The notes under the pieces are model-generated. The model had not been told where the DNA came from. It worked only from the letters and a program-made list of their open reading frames with translations, and searched no databases. DNA of 58,608 nucleotides from Tepidibacillus decaturensis (GTDB taxonomy: Bacteria > Bacillota > Bacilli > Tepidibacillales > Tepidibacillaceae), in assembly GCF_001561915.1 (NCBI RefSeq), contig NZ_LSKU01000001.1, forward strand, positions 2,659,710-2,718,317, read 5' to 3'. The position numbers and the translations under genes are program-made. Numbering within the stretch: the first letter of the stretch is position 1; every line of letters begins with the position of its first letter. Positions 47,651-58,608 of the stretch are shown here, piece by piece.

Positions 47651-50107
47651 ATGCTTGAATCAAATGCAAGAATAAAAGAAGTAAATATAAGTCAAGAAAT
47701 GAAAAGCTCCTTTATCGACTATGCGATGAGTGTTATCGTAAGTCGTGCTCTTCCTGATGTAAAAGATGGCTTAAAACCAGTGCATAGAAGAATCCTTTAT
47801 GCGATGAATGAGTTAGGAATGACACCAGATAAACCACATAAAAAGTCTGCTAGGATTGTAGGGGAAGTTATAGGTAAATATCATCCCCATGGTGATTCTG
47901 CAGTCTATGAAACGATGGTACGCATGGCACAAGACTTCTCTTATCGCTATTTACTCGTTGATGGTCATGGAAACTTTGGGTCAATTGACGGTGATTCTGC
48001 AGCAGCTATGCGTTATACGGAAGCTCGTATGTCAAAAATATCGACAGAATTATTAAGGGATATTAACAAAGAAACTATTGATTTTGGAGATAACTATGAT
48101 GGTTCTGAAAAGGAGCCATTAGTTTTACCAGCTAGGTTCCCTAATTTGTTAGTGAATGGATCTGCAGGGATTGCAGTGGGGATGGCAACGAATATTCCTC
48201 CTCACCAATTAGGTGAAGTGATTGATGGGGTTATAAAAATTATAGAGAACCCAGATGTCGAAATCGAAGAATTGATAGAGATTATTAAAGGTCCAGATTT
48301 CCCAACTGGTGGTCTTATTCTAGGAAGGGAAGGAATCCGTAAGGCTTATCAAACAGGTAAAGGTAGTATCACAATAAGGGCAAAAGCCTTTATTGAAGAA
48401 ATGAATAATGGTAAAAGCCGGATTATTGTTGAAGAAATCCCATACCAAGTGAATAAAGCAAGATTGATTGAGAAAATAGCTGAACTGGTTAGGGATAAAA
48501 AAATAGATGGGATTACCGATTTAAGGGATGAATCAGATCGTAATGGACTGCGAATTGTGATTGAATTACGAAGAGACGTGAATGCGAATGTCGTCTTAAA
48601 TAATTTGTATAAATTAACCCAATTACAGACGACCTTTGGTATCAATGTTTTAGCATTAGTTAATGGAGAACCTAAGGTATTAAATCTAAAAGAAACCTTA
48701 ACACATTATTTAAACCATCAAAGGGTGGTTATTCGCAGAAGAACAGAATTTGACCTTAAAAAGGCTGAAGCTAGAGCTCATATTTTAGAAGGGTTAAGAG
48801 TTGCTCTCGACCATTTAGACGCTGTTATTTCTTTAATTCGTTCTTCACAAACGACAGACGAAGCAAAAAGAGGCCTAATCGAAAAGTTTGAACTATCGGA
48901 AATCCAAGCCCAAGCTATTCTTGATATGAGATTACAACGTTTAACTGGTTTAGAACGAGAAAAAATTGAAAATGAATATCAAGAATTGATGGCTAAGATT
49001 GCTGAATTACGTGCGATATTAGCAGATGAACAGAAGATTTTAACGATTATACGTGAAGAATTAATAGAGATTAAAGATAAGTACAATGATGAACGAAGGA
49101 CAAAAATCACAATTGATCATGATGAGTTAGAAGCAGAAGATTTGATTCCTGAAGAAGAGGTTGTCGTTATGCTCACTCATCAGGGTTATATTAAAAGATT
49201 ACCCATTTCAACCTACCGTAGCCAAAAACGTGGGGGTAAAGGGGTAACTGGGATGGGAACGAAAGAAGATGATTTTGTCCAACATTTATTTATTACGAAT
49301 TCCCATCATTATATTATGTTTTTTACGAACAAAGGAAAGGTATATCGTTTAAAGGCTTATGAAGTACCGGAATTGAGTAGAACCGCAAAAGGAACACCAA
49401 TTATCAACCTGATTCAAATTGAACAAGGGGAAAAAATTAACGCAGTCTTCCCGATCAAAGAATATACTTCCAATCATCATTTATTCTTTGCTACAGCTTC
49501 TGGGGTGGTCAAAAAGTCCCAATTAACAGATTATGAAAATATTCGAAAAGGGGGACTCATTGCGATCAATCTAAAAGAAGGAGACGAGGTAATTGGTGTT
49601 AAATTGACTGATGGAAATCAAGAAATCATCCTTGGTACAAAATTAGGTCAATCCATTCGTTTTTCTGAACAAGATGTAAGAACAATGGGAAGAAGTGCTA
49701 CAGGGGTCAAAGGAATCGACTTAAGTAAAGATGATTTAGTCATTGGCATGGATATTATTCGAGATGATCTAGATGTGTTAATCGTAACAGAAAAAGGTTA
49801 TGGCAAAAGGACACCAGCATCTGAATACCGTAGCCAATCCCGTGGTGGAAAAGGTATTAAGACCCTTAATGTAACTAAAAAGAATGGAAATATTGTAGGA
49901 TTAAAAGTTGTTTCTCAAGAAGATGACTTAATGATCGTTACGACAAGTGCAATGGTGATTAGATTAAATATAGATAACATTTCGTTAATTGGTCGATATA
50001 CTCAAGGTGTCAGACTAATCAATATTAGTGAAGATGATTCTGTCGCTACTGTTGCACGAATTCATTCCAATGATACAGCTGATAATGAAAATGAAGAAGA
50101 TGAATAA
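47651..50107 (+). CDS. gyrA: DNA gyrase subunit A
   Basis: Breakage-reunion subunit, 818 residues. Catalytic tyrosine in [13 protein letters not shown] near residue 122; quinolone-determining region [15 protein letters not shown] is wild-type in form. C-terminal wrapping domain contains the GyrA box [13 protein letters not shown] and ends in an acidic tail (DNENEEDE), known to modulate DNA wrapping. A strong terminator follows. Confidence 0.98.
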   Translation: MLESNARIKEVNISQEMKSSFIDYAMSVIVSRALPDVKDGLKPVHRRILYAMNELGMTPDKPHKKSARIVGEVIGKYHPHGDSAVYETMVRMAQDFSYRYLLVDGHGNFGSIDGDSAAAMRYTEARMSKISTELLRDINKETIDFGDNYDGSEKEPLVLPARFPNLLVNGSAGIAVGMATNIPPHQLGEVIDGVIKIIENPDVEIEELIEIIKGPDFPTGGLILGREGIRKAYQTGKGSITIRAKAFIEEMNNGKSRIIVEEIPYQVNKARLIEKIAELVRDKKIDGITDLRDESDRNGLRIVIELRRDVNANVVLNNLYKLTQLQTTFGINVLALVNGEPKVLNLKETLTHYLNHQRVVIRRRTEFDLKKAEARAHILEGLRVALDHLDAVISLIRSSQTTDEAKRGLIEKFELSEIQAQAILDMRLQRLTGLEREKIENEYQELMAKIAELRAILADEQKILTIIREELIEIKDKYNDERRTKITIDHDELEAEDLIPEEEVVVMLTHQGYIKRLPISTYRSQKRGGKGVTGMGTKEDDFVQHLFITNSHHYIMFFTNKGKVYRLKAYEVPELSRTAKGTPIINLIQIEQGEKINAVFPIKEYTSNHHLFFATASGVVKKSQLTDYENIRKGGLIAINLKEGDEVIGVKLTDGNQEIILGTKLGQSIRFSEQDVRTMGRSATGVKGIDLSKDDLVIGMDIIRDDLDVLIVTEKGYGKRTPASEYRSQSRGGKGIKTLNVTKKNGNIVGLKVVSQEDDLMIVTTSAMVIRLNIDNISLIGRYTQGVRLINISEDDSVATVARIHSNDTADNENEEDE

Positions 50108-50112
50108 AAGTT

Positions 50113-50142
50113 AAAACAGGATGGAATCCATCCTGTTTTTCT
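50113..50142 (+). terminator. Terminator after gyrA
   Basis: AACAGGATGGA / TCCATCCTGTT stem with almost no loop followed by TTTCTTTT, six bases past gyrA. Confidence 0.9.
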
Positions 50143-50190
50143 TTTATATATGCTAAAATATAGAAAATAGATTAAAGGGGAATTTATGCA

Positions 50191-51273
50191 ATGAGAACAA
50201 TCACAATCGATTTAATTCAAGAACGAATGATCTTGAACCAAGATATATATAGTGAGCTTGGAGGAATTATTTTTAAAAAAGGAACGATTTTAAAAGAGAG
50301 GGATCGAGAAATATTAAAAGCATTTGGGATTACAAAGATTGAAATTGATCAAGAATCAGATGTGAATGAAAAACAAGATAAAGTGGTAAATAAGACCGAA
50401 GATCAATCAAGCCTAGCTGAAGACTTTAATACCTATTTTAAAAATGCATTAAAAGTGATTGATATTGTTTTAAAAAATGCACAAGGGAATGCGCCTATTC
50501 CGATTATGGCAATAAGAGAAGTCATAACCCCACTCATTCAAGATAAATATATTAATCCTCAATATCTTTTAAACTTAAAATTATATTCAACGGATTTTAC
50601 AAAATATGAAAGCCATCATGCATTATCTGTAAGCTTACTTTCTTATGCGATTGGGAAATGGGTTGGTCTCGAGAAAAATGAGTGGATCCAACTTGCTTTA
50701 GCAGGTATTTTACACGACATTGGAATGAGTCGCATTCCTAGTCATATTTTATATAGTAAAAATAAGTTAGTTCCTTATGAATACGAAGAGATTAAAATGC
50801 ACACATTTTATGGATATAAAATGTTAAATCATACAATGGGGCTTAGTAAAGGAACACATTTAGCCGTACTACAACATCATGAAAGAGAAGACGGAAGTGG
50901 TTATCCTTTACATTTTAAAGAACAACAAATCCATTTTTATGCTAAAATCGTTGCCGTTGCAGATATCTTTCATGCAATGATTTCTAAGCGTAATTATCGT
51001 TCAGAATATTCACCATATCTTGTCATTGATCATCTTCTTAATGAAAGTTATCAAAAGTTGAATTCCTTCATCGTTAGAACCTTTGCAAAGCATATGGTCA
51101 ACCTATCAATAGGGAATAAAGTTATTTTAAGTAATGGAATGGTAGGTGACATTATTTATATTGATCAGAATTCACCAACAAGGCCAATGATAAAAACAAG
51201 GGAAGGAATCATTAATTTGGCTCAAGAAATAAATCTGCATATTAAAGAAGTATTTAAACAAAATCAAAAATGA
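50191..51273 (+). CDS. HD-GYP domain phosphohydrolase
   Basis: 360 residues. A short N-terminal beta domain (about 1-60), then HD-GYP from about 130: SHHALSVSLLSYAIG, GILHDIGMSRIP (HD pair), LQHHEREDGSGYP (the GYP-type motif) and VAVADIFHAM. HD-GYP proteins degrade cyclic di-GMP or related nucleotides; substrate is not proven here. Metal ligands are present. GGGGAATTT precedes the ATG at 50191. Convergent with yaaC, overlapping by 20 bases. Confidence 0.92.
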   Translation: MRTITIDLIQERMILNQDIYSELGGIIFKKGTILKERDREILKAFGITKIEIDQESDVNEKQDKVVNKTEDQSSLAEDFNTYFKNALKVIDIVLKNAQGNAPIPIMAIREVITPLIQDKYINPQYLLNLKLYSTDFTKYESHHALSVSLLSYAIGKWVGLEKNEWIQLALAGILHDIGMSRIPSHILYSKNKLVPYEYEEIKMHTFYGYKMLNHTMGLSKGTHLAVLQHHEREDGSGYPLHFKEQQIHFYAKIVAVADIFHAMISKRNYRSEYSPYLVIDHLLNESYQKLNSFIVRTFAKHMVNLSIGNKVILSNGMVGDIIYIDQNSPTRPMIKTREGIINLAQEINLHIKEVFKQNQK

Positions 51274-52306
51274 TGATCTCTCTAAATAAATCATTTAATA
51301 TCCTATTTGGAAATGTGCGTAAAGTAATATTTACAAATTCATTGATCAAGTACATATCTTCTGATGAGAAAGAAAAAATAATGTCCCCCCATAATTCTGT
51401 TTCGTAACGACATAACATTCCTAAATTGTACATTATCATATAGTCGATGATTGTTTCCGGAAGCAAAAAACGACTTTCTTGAAAGGGTCGTAAATAGTAG
51501 TATCCTTTATAATCAATAGTAAACATAGGATGTCCCTGAAAAGGATCTTTTGATTTGAATATATCCTTATCAAGATTTACTCCAATTTGAATCTGATTCA
51601 TTTGCTCAGATTTGCTTGTATAGAATTGATAATCCTTATGAGGTTTATATTGATTTAGTTCAGAAGTCAACCTTGCTAGATCATGCTGGTAAAAGTCTAA
51701 AAAGTTTTTTGAAACAGAAAAGTAAATTTCGTGATCTTTTTGATTTAATTTGATGGGAAACAATAATTGCTCTTTAAAGATCCTTTGATAACTATGACGT
51801 AATTCAGGCAATAAAGAAAGGAGTTCTTTAATTTTGTATTTATTCCCTTCGATTTTTTCAACTGGATGGTTAGTAAGAAGAGTGTAAAAAAGAGGAAGCA
51901 AACCTTCTTTCTGTACCTTAATTTCATCGTCATGGAATTGATATTGATTTTTTTTAAGTTTTCTAGTGGTAATTCCATGTCTTAAAACACCTGTATGACT
52001 TGGATAACTAGGGTCTTTTGTTAAAATAAATGCTTTCATTAAATTCATCATGCCATAATAGATAAGTAGGGGCTTTACCAAGATATTGCTCTTATCTGCA
52101 GAATAAAAATATTCTTTTGCTTGTTTGATAAAATAAATAAATTTTGAGGTATTTTGAAAAGCAAATTTGTATGTATCCTTGATTTGATTTTGCTCATAGG
52201 TATTTTGCAGAAATTGTTTTACAGTCGGCTCGTTTTCAAAAAATACAAAAGTATCCCACATTTTTTTGGATGGATTTTCGCTATAAATATGTCTTTTATT
52301 TTTCAT
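51254..52306 (-). CDS. yaaC: YaaC family protein
   Basis: About 350 residues; homologue of B. subtilis YaaC, which also lies next to guaB. Contains KPLLIYYGMMNLMKAFILT and the MIMYNLGMLCRYETELWGD motif near the C-terminus that marks the family. Function unknown. The start is uncertain: ATG 52306 or 52309 follow AGAGG, and an ATG at 52345 is also in frame. The only minus-strand gene right of oriC in this window. Confidence 0.85.
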   Translation of the reverse strand: MKNKRHIYSENPSKKMWDTFVFFENEPTVKQFLQNTYEQNQIKDTYKFAFQNTSKFIYFIKQAKEYFYSADKSNILVKPLLIYYGMMNLMKAFILTKDPSYPSHTGVLRHGITTRKLKKNQYQFHDDEIKVQKEGLLPLFYTLLTNHPVEKIEGNKYKIKELLSLLPELRHSYQRIFKEQLLFPIKLNQKDHEIYFSVSKNFLDFYQHDLARLTSELNQYKPHKDYQFYTSKSEQMNQIQIGVNLDKDIFKSKDPFQGHPMFTIDYKGYYYLRPFQESRFLLPETIIDYMIMYNLGMLCRYETELWGDIIFSFSSEDMYLINEFVNITLRTFPNRILNDLFREIIIFDFV

Positions 52307-52425
52307 CATAACCTCTATCATTCCCGTTTTACAATATTTTGCCACGGATATGAATGATTTATGATTATTGACACCTCAAATCACCTTTGTTAAACTTGCA
52401 ATAATATATTTTTCATGGAAAATGA

Positions 52426-53904
<1,479 letters not shown>

Positions 53905-53933
53905 ATAAATTTATTGGAAAATGTTATGAATGG

Positions 53934-53962
53934 GGATAGGGAAACATTTCTCTATCTTTTTT
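53934..53962 (+). terminator. Terminator after guaB
   Basis: GATAGGGAAA / TTTCTCTATC stem followed by TTTTTT, about 30 bases past guaB. Confidence 0.75.
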
Positions 53963-54017
53963 CGTTTAAAGCCCTGTGATAAAATAATGATTGTGAAATT
54001 TAAACGGAGGTGTCATT

Positions 54018-55328
54018 TTGAAACAGCATAGGAAAGTACTATCACTATTGATCATTGTCGCACTTATTTTTCCGTTTTTTGGATCTTTACAACAAAAGGC
54101 TTTTGCTCAAGCAAATCTTGATATTCAAGCTAAATCGGCGATTTTAATCGATGCAATCTCAGGGAAAATATTATATGAGCAAAACGCCGATGAACCCTTA
54201 CCACCTGCTAGTATGACAAAAATGATGACAGAATATTTGGTTTTAGAAGAGATAGCAACTGGTAAATTAAAATGGGATGATGTTGTCACTGCAAGTGATT
54301 ATGCCCATTGGCTTGGTGTAGGTGGCGGTTCGCGTGTTTTCCTTGCTCTAGGGGAAAAACGTACGGTAAAAGAATTGATGTATGCGATGACGGTCTACTC
54401 TGCGAATGATGCAACTGTTGCGCTTGCAGAACATTTAGCTGGTTCTGAAACCAATTTTGTTCAGATGATGAATGAAAAGGCCAAAGAGTTAGGAATGACA
54501 ACTGCTCATTTCTCTACATCAACAGGTTACCCTAAAGATGAGCTAGGACAATATGCGCCAGCCGTTGAAGGAGAAACAGTGATGTCTGCCAAAGATGCTG
54601 CTATTTTAGGGTGGCACTTAATTAATGATTATCCAGAAAGCATAGAATTTAACAGTACCCCAAGAATTAAGTTTCGTGAGGGCGAACCTAATGAAATGCC
54701 TTTGCCAAACTTCAACTTTATGCTACCAGGCCTTGTTTATGGCAACTTAGTTCAAGGGGTTGACGGTATAAAAACAGGACATACTTCTAAAGCAGGATAC
54801 AATTTTACCGCAACTGCAATGCAAAATGGAATGAGACTAATTAGTGTCGTTCAAGGGACTGCGTCTGAAAAAGAGCGCTTTATGCAAACAAAAAAATTGT
54901 TAGACTATGGGTTTGCAAACTTTGAAGTAGTAGATTTAATCAAAGCAAAAGAAAAGGTACCTGGGTTTGAAACAGCAAAGATTGAAAAAGGAAAAGAAAC
55001 TGAGGTTCCTGTTGTCCTTAAAAAGAATTTAAGTGTTCTTATGAAAAAAGGGGAAAAGGATTTATATAAACCAGTAGTCATTTATAATGAAAAGCTAGAA
55101 GCCCCAATTAAGAGCCAAGATCGAGTGGGTTATGTTACTTTTGAATATACTGGGAAAGAAAAATATACCTACTTAAATGAAACGATACAAGCAAAAGGAA
55201 ATGTTGATTTAATTGCTGAGGAAGATGTAGAAAAAGCTGGAGCAATACGTCTATTTTTTCGAAAGGTTATACAACTTATCGGTGGAATCTTTAGTGGAAT
55301 TGTGGATGGAATTAAAGGTTTATTTTAA
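54018..55328 (+). CDS. dacA: D-alanyl-D-alanine carboxypeptidase (PBP5, DacA)
   Basis: Removes the terminal D-alanine from pentapeptide stems. 436 residues: signal peptide about 1-31 ending KAFAQA, transpeptidase domain with PPASMTKM (catalytic Ser), SAN in YSANDATVALAE, and KTG in GIKTGHTSKAGYNF; PBP5 C-terminal beta domain about 295-395; amphipathic membrane anchor at the end (LFFRKVIQLIGGIFSGIVDG). Start TTG 54018 behind GGAGGTG. Confidence 0.96.
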   Translation: MKQHRKVLSLLIIVALIFPFFGSLQQKAFAQANLDIQAKSAILIDAISGKILYEQNADEPLPPASMTKMMTEYLVLEEIATGKLKWDDVVTASDYAHWLGVGGGSRVFLALGEKRTVKELMYAMTVYSANDATVALAEHLAGSETNFVQMMNEKAKELGMTTAHFSTSTGYPKDELGQYAPAVEGETVMSAKDAAILGWHLINDYPESIEFNSTPRIKFREGEPNEMPLPNFNFMLPGLVYGNLVQGVDGIKTGHTSKAGYNFTATAMQNGMRLISVVQGTASEKERFMQTKKLLDYGFANFEVVDLIKAKEKVPGFETAKIEKGKETEVPVVLKKNLSVLMKKGEKDLYKPVVIYNEKLEAPIKSQDRVGYVTFEYTGKEKYTYLNETIQAKGNVDLIAEEDVEKAGAIRLFFRKVIQLIGGIFSGIVDGIKGLF

Positions 55329-55422
55329 CCGTAGAAGTTTTTTAAAAATGATTGTTATTTTCGGTAGGATGGATTAAAATTGATTGATAAATAAATTGTG
55401 AATTTTTAGGAGGAAAAGGAAA

Positions 55423-56307
55423 ATGGTTGAGGTAGGAACAGCACGTGTAAAACGTGGTATGGCTGAAATGCAAAAAGGTGGCGTCATTATGGACGTTGTG
55501 AATGCGGAACAGGCAAAAATTGCTGAGGCAGCTGGTGCAGTGGCAGTTATGGCATTGGAAAGAGTTCCTGCAGATATTCGTGCAGCAGGTGGTGTTGCAC
55601 GTATGGCTGATCCTCAAATTATTGAAGAAGTCATGAAAGCAGTGTCTATTCCAGTTATGGCAAAAGCTAGAATTGGACATTTTGTAGAAGCACGTATTCT
55701 TGAGGCATTAGGCGTTGATTATATTGATGAAAGCGAAGTATTAACTCCAGCGGACGAGGTTTACCATATCAATAAGAATGAATTTACAGTACCTTTTGTT
55801 AATGGTGCAAGGGACTTAGGAGAAGCCTTACGCCGAATTGGCGAAGGTTCATCTATGATTCGAACAAAAGGTGAACCAGGGACAGGAAATGTTGTGGAAG
55901 CAGTACGACATATGCGTACGATGATGAGTCAAATTCGCAAGGTTCAAGGAATGTCTAAAGACGAATTGATGACAGAAGCCAAAAACCTAGGTGCACCATA
56001 CGATCTATTGTTATATGTTCATGAAAATGGCAAATTACCAGTGGTTAATTTTGCTGCTGGAGGAATTTCTACACCTGCAGATGCAGCATTGATGATGCAA
56101 TTGGGTGCAGATGGAGTTTTTGTTGGTTCCGGAATTTTTAAATCTGATAATCCTGAAAAATTTGCTAAAGCCATTGTTGAGGCAACAACTCATTATACCG
56201 ATTATGAACTAATGGCTGAACTTTCAAAAGGATTAGGTAATCCAATGAAAGGAATAGAAATTTCTTCATTACTACAAAATGAACGTATGGCAGAACGCGG
56301 TTGGTAA
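55423..56307 (+). CDS. pdxS: Pyridoxal 5'-phosphate synthase subunit PdxS
   Basis: Synthase subunit making PLP from ribose 5-phosphate, glyceraldehyde 3-phosphate and ammonia from PdxT. 294 residues, full length; active-site lysine in [10 protein letters not shown], second lysine in [11 protein letters not shown] region (about 149). AGGAGGAAAAGG precedes the ATG. 25 bases before pdxT. Confidence 0.98.
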   Translation: MVEVGTARVKRGMAEMQKGGVIMDVVNAEQAKIAEAAGAVAVMALERVPADIRAAGGVARMADPQIIEEVMKAVSIPVMAKARIGHFVEARILEALGVDYIDESEVLTPADEVYHINKNEFTVPFVNGARDLGEALRRIGEGSSMIRTKGEPGTGNVVEAVRHMRTMMSQIRKVQGMSKDELMTEAKNLGAPYDLLLYVHENGKLPVVNFAAGGISTPADAALMMQLGADGVFVGSGIFKSDNPEKFAKAIVEATTHYTDYELMAELSKGLGNPMKGIEISSLLQNERMAERGW

Positions 56308-56332
56308 TTAGAAGAAGAAGGTGTAATTTTTA

Positions 56333-56908
56333 ATGAAAATTGGAGTTTTAGGACTACAAGGTGCTATTGCAGAACACATGAGAATGATTGAAATGTCAGG
56401 GGAAGAAGCAGTTACTGTAAAAAAAGTTGAACAGTTAGCTGAATTGGATGGTATGATTATTCCAGGTGGAGAAAGTACTACGATCGGCAAGTTAATCAAA
56501 AAGTATGGTTTTGACGTAGCACTAAAGGATTTTGCTACTAAAGGGAAGCCTATCTTTGGGACATGTGCTGGATTGATTATATTAGCAAAAGAAATTAATG
56601 GTATAGAAGAAATACATCTTGGTTTAATGGATATCAAGGTAGAAAGAAATGCTTTTGGCCGTCAACGAGAAAGCTTTGAAACAGCTTTACAAATTGAAGG
56701 GGTTGCTGATGATTTTCAAGCAGTTTTTATTCGCGCTCCTTATATTATGGAAGTAAAAGGGAATGCTAAGATTTTATCAACATTTGAAGGGAAAATCGTC
56801 GCTGCAAGACAAGACCATTTTCTAGTTACTGCTTTTCATCCTGAATTAACCCTTGACCCAAGAGTTCATCAATATTTTATAAAAATGATTAAAGAATACA
56901 AAGATTAA
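56333..56908 (+). CDS. pdxT: Pyridoxal 5'-phosphate synthase glutaminase PdxT
   Basis: Class I glutaminase subunit, 191 residues. [10 protein letters not shown] oxyanion region at about 44-54, nucleophile Cys in FGTCAGLI near 79, and His/Glu of the triad in AFHPELT near 171. Supplies ammonia to PdxS. Confidence 0.98.
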   Translation: MKIGVLGLQGAIAEHMRMIEMSGEEAVTVKKVEQLAELDGMIIPGGESTTIGKLIKKYGFDVALKDFATKGKPIFGTCAGLIILAKEINGIEEIHLGLMDIKVERNAFGRQRESFETALQIEGVADDFQAVFIRAPYIMEVKGNAKILSTFEGKIVAARQDHFLVTAFHPELTLDPRVHQYFIKMIKEYKD

Positions 56909-56934
56909 AGGGTGGGAATTTTCCTCCCTTTTTC
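56907..56934 (+). terminator. Terminator after pdxT
   Basis: AAGGGTGGGAA / TTCCTCCCTT stem followed by TTT, directly at the pdxT stop codon. Confidence 0.85.
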
Positions 56935-56946
56935 TTGCATAAATGC

Positions 56947-56975
56947 TTGAAATGTAGTAAATTATTAAATACAAA
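56947..56975 (+). promoter_or_regulatory. Possible promoter of the T-box serS transcript
   Basis: TTGAAA (56947-56952), 17-base spacer, TACAAA (56970-56975), ending 16 bases before the T-box leader. The -10 is poor, so confidence is low. Confidence 0.35.
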
Positions 56976-56990
56976 AATGTAATATTAAAA

Positions 56991-57212
56991 CGATGAAGAG
57001 AACTAGTATTTGATTTTTGTTGTTTAGAGAGTCGGTGGTAGGTGGAAACCGGTCAACATTATCAAAGAATCCGTCTCTGAGTGGTTTTCTGAAATCGAAA
57101 GTAGGAAAACACGGAAACACCGTTACTGTATGAAGAGGCCTTTCATTATTTTTTGACAAGGAAAGGCAATTAGGGTGGCAACGCGGAGCATAAGCACCGT
57201 CCCTTTTTTTGG
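56991..57212 (+). promoter_or_regulatory. T-box riboswitch upstream of serS
   Basis: tRNA-sensing leader. Stem I begins near AGAGAGTCGGTGG (57027 on) and returns through ACCGGTC; the T-box AGGGTGGCAACGCGG is at 57172-57186, and the terminator stem ends in seven T (57204-57210). TGGC in the T-box pairs with a GCCA acceptor end, as tRNA-Ser has a G discriminator. The specifier codon is probably UCC (57070-57072) or UCU (57074-57076); I could not decide. Uncharged tRNA-Ser would allow read-through into serS. Confidence 0.93.
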
Positions 57213-57285
57213 GGATTGGTGTTTTTTATTTTTTGGGATTTCTTATGGGAAAAAGTGTAATTTGATTTAAGTGGAGGTTTTTAAG

Positions 57286-58563
57286 ATGTTAGATATTAAA
57301 TTATTACGAAATGATTTAGAAAGAGTAAAACAGGCTTTAGCCCATCGTAATGAAAAAATTAACGAAATTGATGCATTTACAGAGTTGGATGAAAGAAGAA
57401 GATCATTGCTTCAAGAAAGTGAGCAATTAAAAAGTAGACGAAATGCGGTATCCCAAGAGGTTGCTAAGAAGAAAAAGGATGGAGAAAACGCTGAACATCT
57501 TATTGTTGAAATGAGAGAGGTTGGAGATCGAATTAAGGTGTTAGATGATCAAATTAGGGAACTTGATCAACAACTTACAGATATTCTTCTTAGGATTCCA
57601 AACATTCCTCATGAAAGTGTTCCGATCGGAGAAACAGAAGCGGACAATATACCGATTCGTTTCTGGGGGGAAAAACCTCAATTTCAGTTTCAACCTAAGC
57701 CACATTATGAGATAGCCGAAGGATTAGGAATTTTAGATTTTGAAACAGCTGCAAAAGTATCAGGTTCCAGATTTGTCTTTTATAAAGGACTAGGGGCAAG
57801 ATTAGAAAGAGCTTTGATGAACTTTATGTTAGATCTACATGTAGAAGAACATGGATATGAAGAAGTGTTACCTCCATATATTGTGAACCGGACAAGCATG
57901 ACAGGAACTGGTCAACTTCCTAAATTTGAGGAGGATGCTTTTAAACTTTCTGATACAGATTATTTCCTGATTCCTACTGCTGAGGTACCTGTTACGAATA
58001 TGCATCGAGACGTAATATTAGATAATGAGGATTTACCTAAATATTATGCTGCCTTTAGTGCTTGTTTTCGTTCTGAGGCTGGTTCTGCAGGAAAGGATAC
58101 AAGAGGACTAATTCGGCTTCATCAATTTAACAAAATAGAACTTGTTAAATTTGTTCGTCCTGAAGAATCCTATGATGAATTAGAAAAACTAGTAGCAAAT
58201 GCAGAAAAAGTATTACAATTATTGGGCTTACCTTATCAGGTATTAAACATGTGTACGGCTGATTTAGGTTTTACCGCTGCAAAAAAATATGATATTGAGG
58301 TTTGGTTACCAAGTTTTAATACGTATCGAGAAATATCCTCAGTAAGTAATTTTGAGGACTTCCAAGCAAGAAGAGCAAATATTCGTTTTCGTCGCGATAA
58401 AAAGTCAAAACCTGAATTTGTTCATACGTTAAATGGATCAGGGTTAGCGATTGGCCGTACAGTGGCCGCTATTTTGGAAAATTACCAACAAGAGGATGGA
58501 AGTGTAATCATTCCAGAAATTTTAAGGCCATACATGGGTGGTAGAGATCGAATCTCAAAATAA
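57286..58563 (+). CDS. serS: Seryl-tRNA synthetase
   Basis: Class II synthetase, 425 residues from ATG 57286 (GTGGAGGT upstream). N-terminal tRNA-binding coiled coil about 28-100, catalytic core with motif 2 [21 protein letters not shown] region near 257-278 and motif 3 [18 protein letters not shown] near 380-397. Controlled by the T-box leader. Confidence 0.98.
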   Translation: MLDIKLLRNDLERVKQALAHRNEKINEIDAFTELDERRRSLLQESEQLKSRRNAVSQEVAKKKKDGENAEHLIVEMREVGDRIKVLDDQIRELDQQLTDILLRIPNIPHESVPIGETEADNIPIRFWGEKPQFQFQPKPHYEIAEGLGILDFETAAKVSGSRFVFYKGLGARLERALMNFMLDLHVEEHGYEEVLPPYIVNRTSMTGTGQLPKFEEDAFKLSDTDYFLIPTAEVPVTNMHRDVILDNEDLPKYYAAFSACFRSEAGSAGKDTRGLIRLHQFNKIELVKFVRPEESYDELEKLVANAEKVLQLLGLPYQVLNMCTADLGFTAAKKYDIEVWLPSFNTYREISSVSNFEDFQARRANIRFRRDKKSKPEFVHTLNGSGLAIGRTVAAILENYQQEDGSVIIPEILRPYMGGRDRISK

Positions 58564-58568
58564 TTATA

Positions 58569-58608
58569 AAAGGATAGCTACTGTTAATTGAGTAGTTATC
58601 CTTTTTTT
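58569..58608 (+). terminator. Terminator after serS
   Basis: AAGGATAGCTACT / AGTAGTTATCCTT stem followed by a T run that reaches the window end. Confidence 0.85.

Overview
The window is a low-GC Bacillales chromosome segment that spans the replication origin. The gene order (yybS-gdpP-rplI-dnaC-purA, rpsF-ssb-rpsR, ychF, yyaE, yyaC, parB-parA-noc-rsmG-mnmG-mnmE-jag-yidC-yidD-rnpA-rpmH, then dnaA-dnaN-yaaA-recF-remB-gyrB-gyrA, guaB-dacA-pdxST-serS) is that of a Bacillus-type oriC neighbourhood. yyaC and a sporulation-type promoter suggest a spore former. The exact genus cannot be read from the sequence.

Layout. 1-1050: end of a universal stress protein gene and malate dehydrogenase. 1125-1830: a small toxin-antitoxin island bounded by 19-bp direct repeats, one of which is the 3' end of rlmH (the site used by SCC elements in staphylococci). 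1812-9418: rlmH, htrC and the walRKHIJ cell-wall regulon operon, all on the minus strand, with a small plus-strand gene between walJ and htrC. 9657-12181: a membrane-anchored M23 peptidase and four tRNA genes (Thr, Phe, Glu, Lys). 12383-20127: purA under a PurR-type operator, the dnaC-rplI-gdpP-yybS operon and the rpsF-ssb-rpsR operon. 20249-31407: ychF, an acetate-type symporter pair, a molybdopterin oxidoreductase, a MscS channel, a YkvI-type transporter, yyaC, two decayed genes (PlsC-like and DUF3343-like), DUF4446, DUF554 and a cysteine desulfurase. 31480-40843: chromosome segregation (parB, parA, noc, two parS sites), tRNA modification and membrane-insertion genes. 40844-42875: bipartite oriC on either side of dnaA. 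42876 to the end: dnaN to gyrA, an HD-GYP protein, yaaC, guaB, dacA, pdxST and a T-box controlled serS. Almost all genes point away from oriC.

Five core genes (purA, parB, noc, dnaA and the first codons of dnaN) are each interrupted by what looks like a one-base loss inside an A or T run. Restoring one base gives a full-length protein of the expected size each time. Base-calling error in homopolymers is the simplest reading, although the dnaA and purA sites also form slippery heptamers. The most biologically interesting points are the miniature SCC-like island at rlmH, a calcium-motif insertion inside HtrC, the altered zinc site of WalK, a pair of DnaA boxes outside oriC, a dispersed 52-bp palindrome, and two gene remnants in the yyaE-parB interval. 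No CRISPR array, rRNA gene or transposase was seen.
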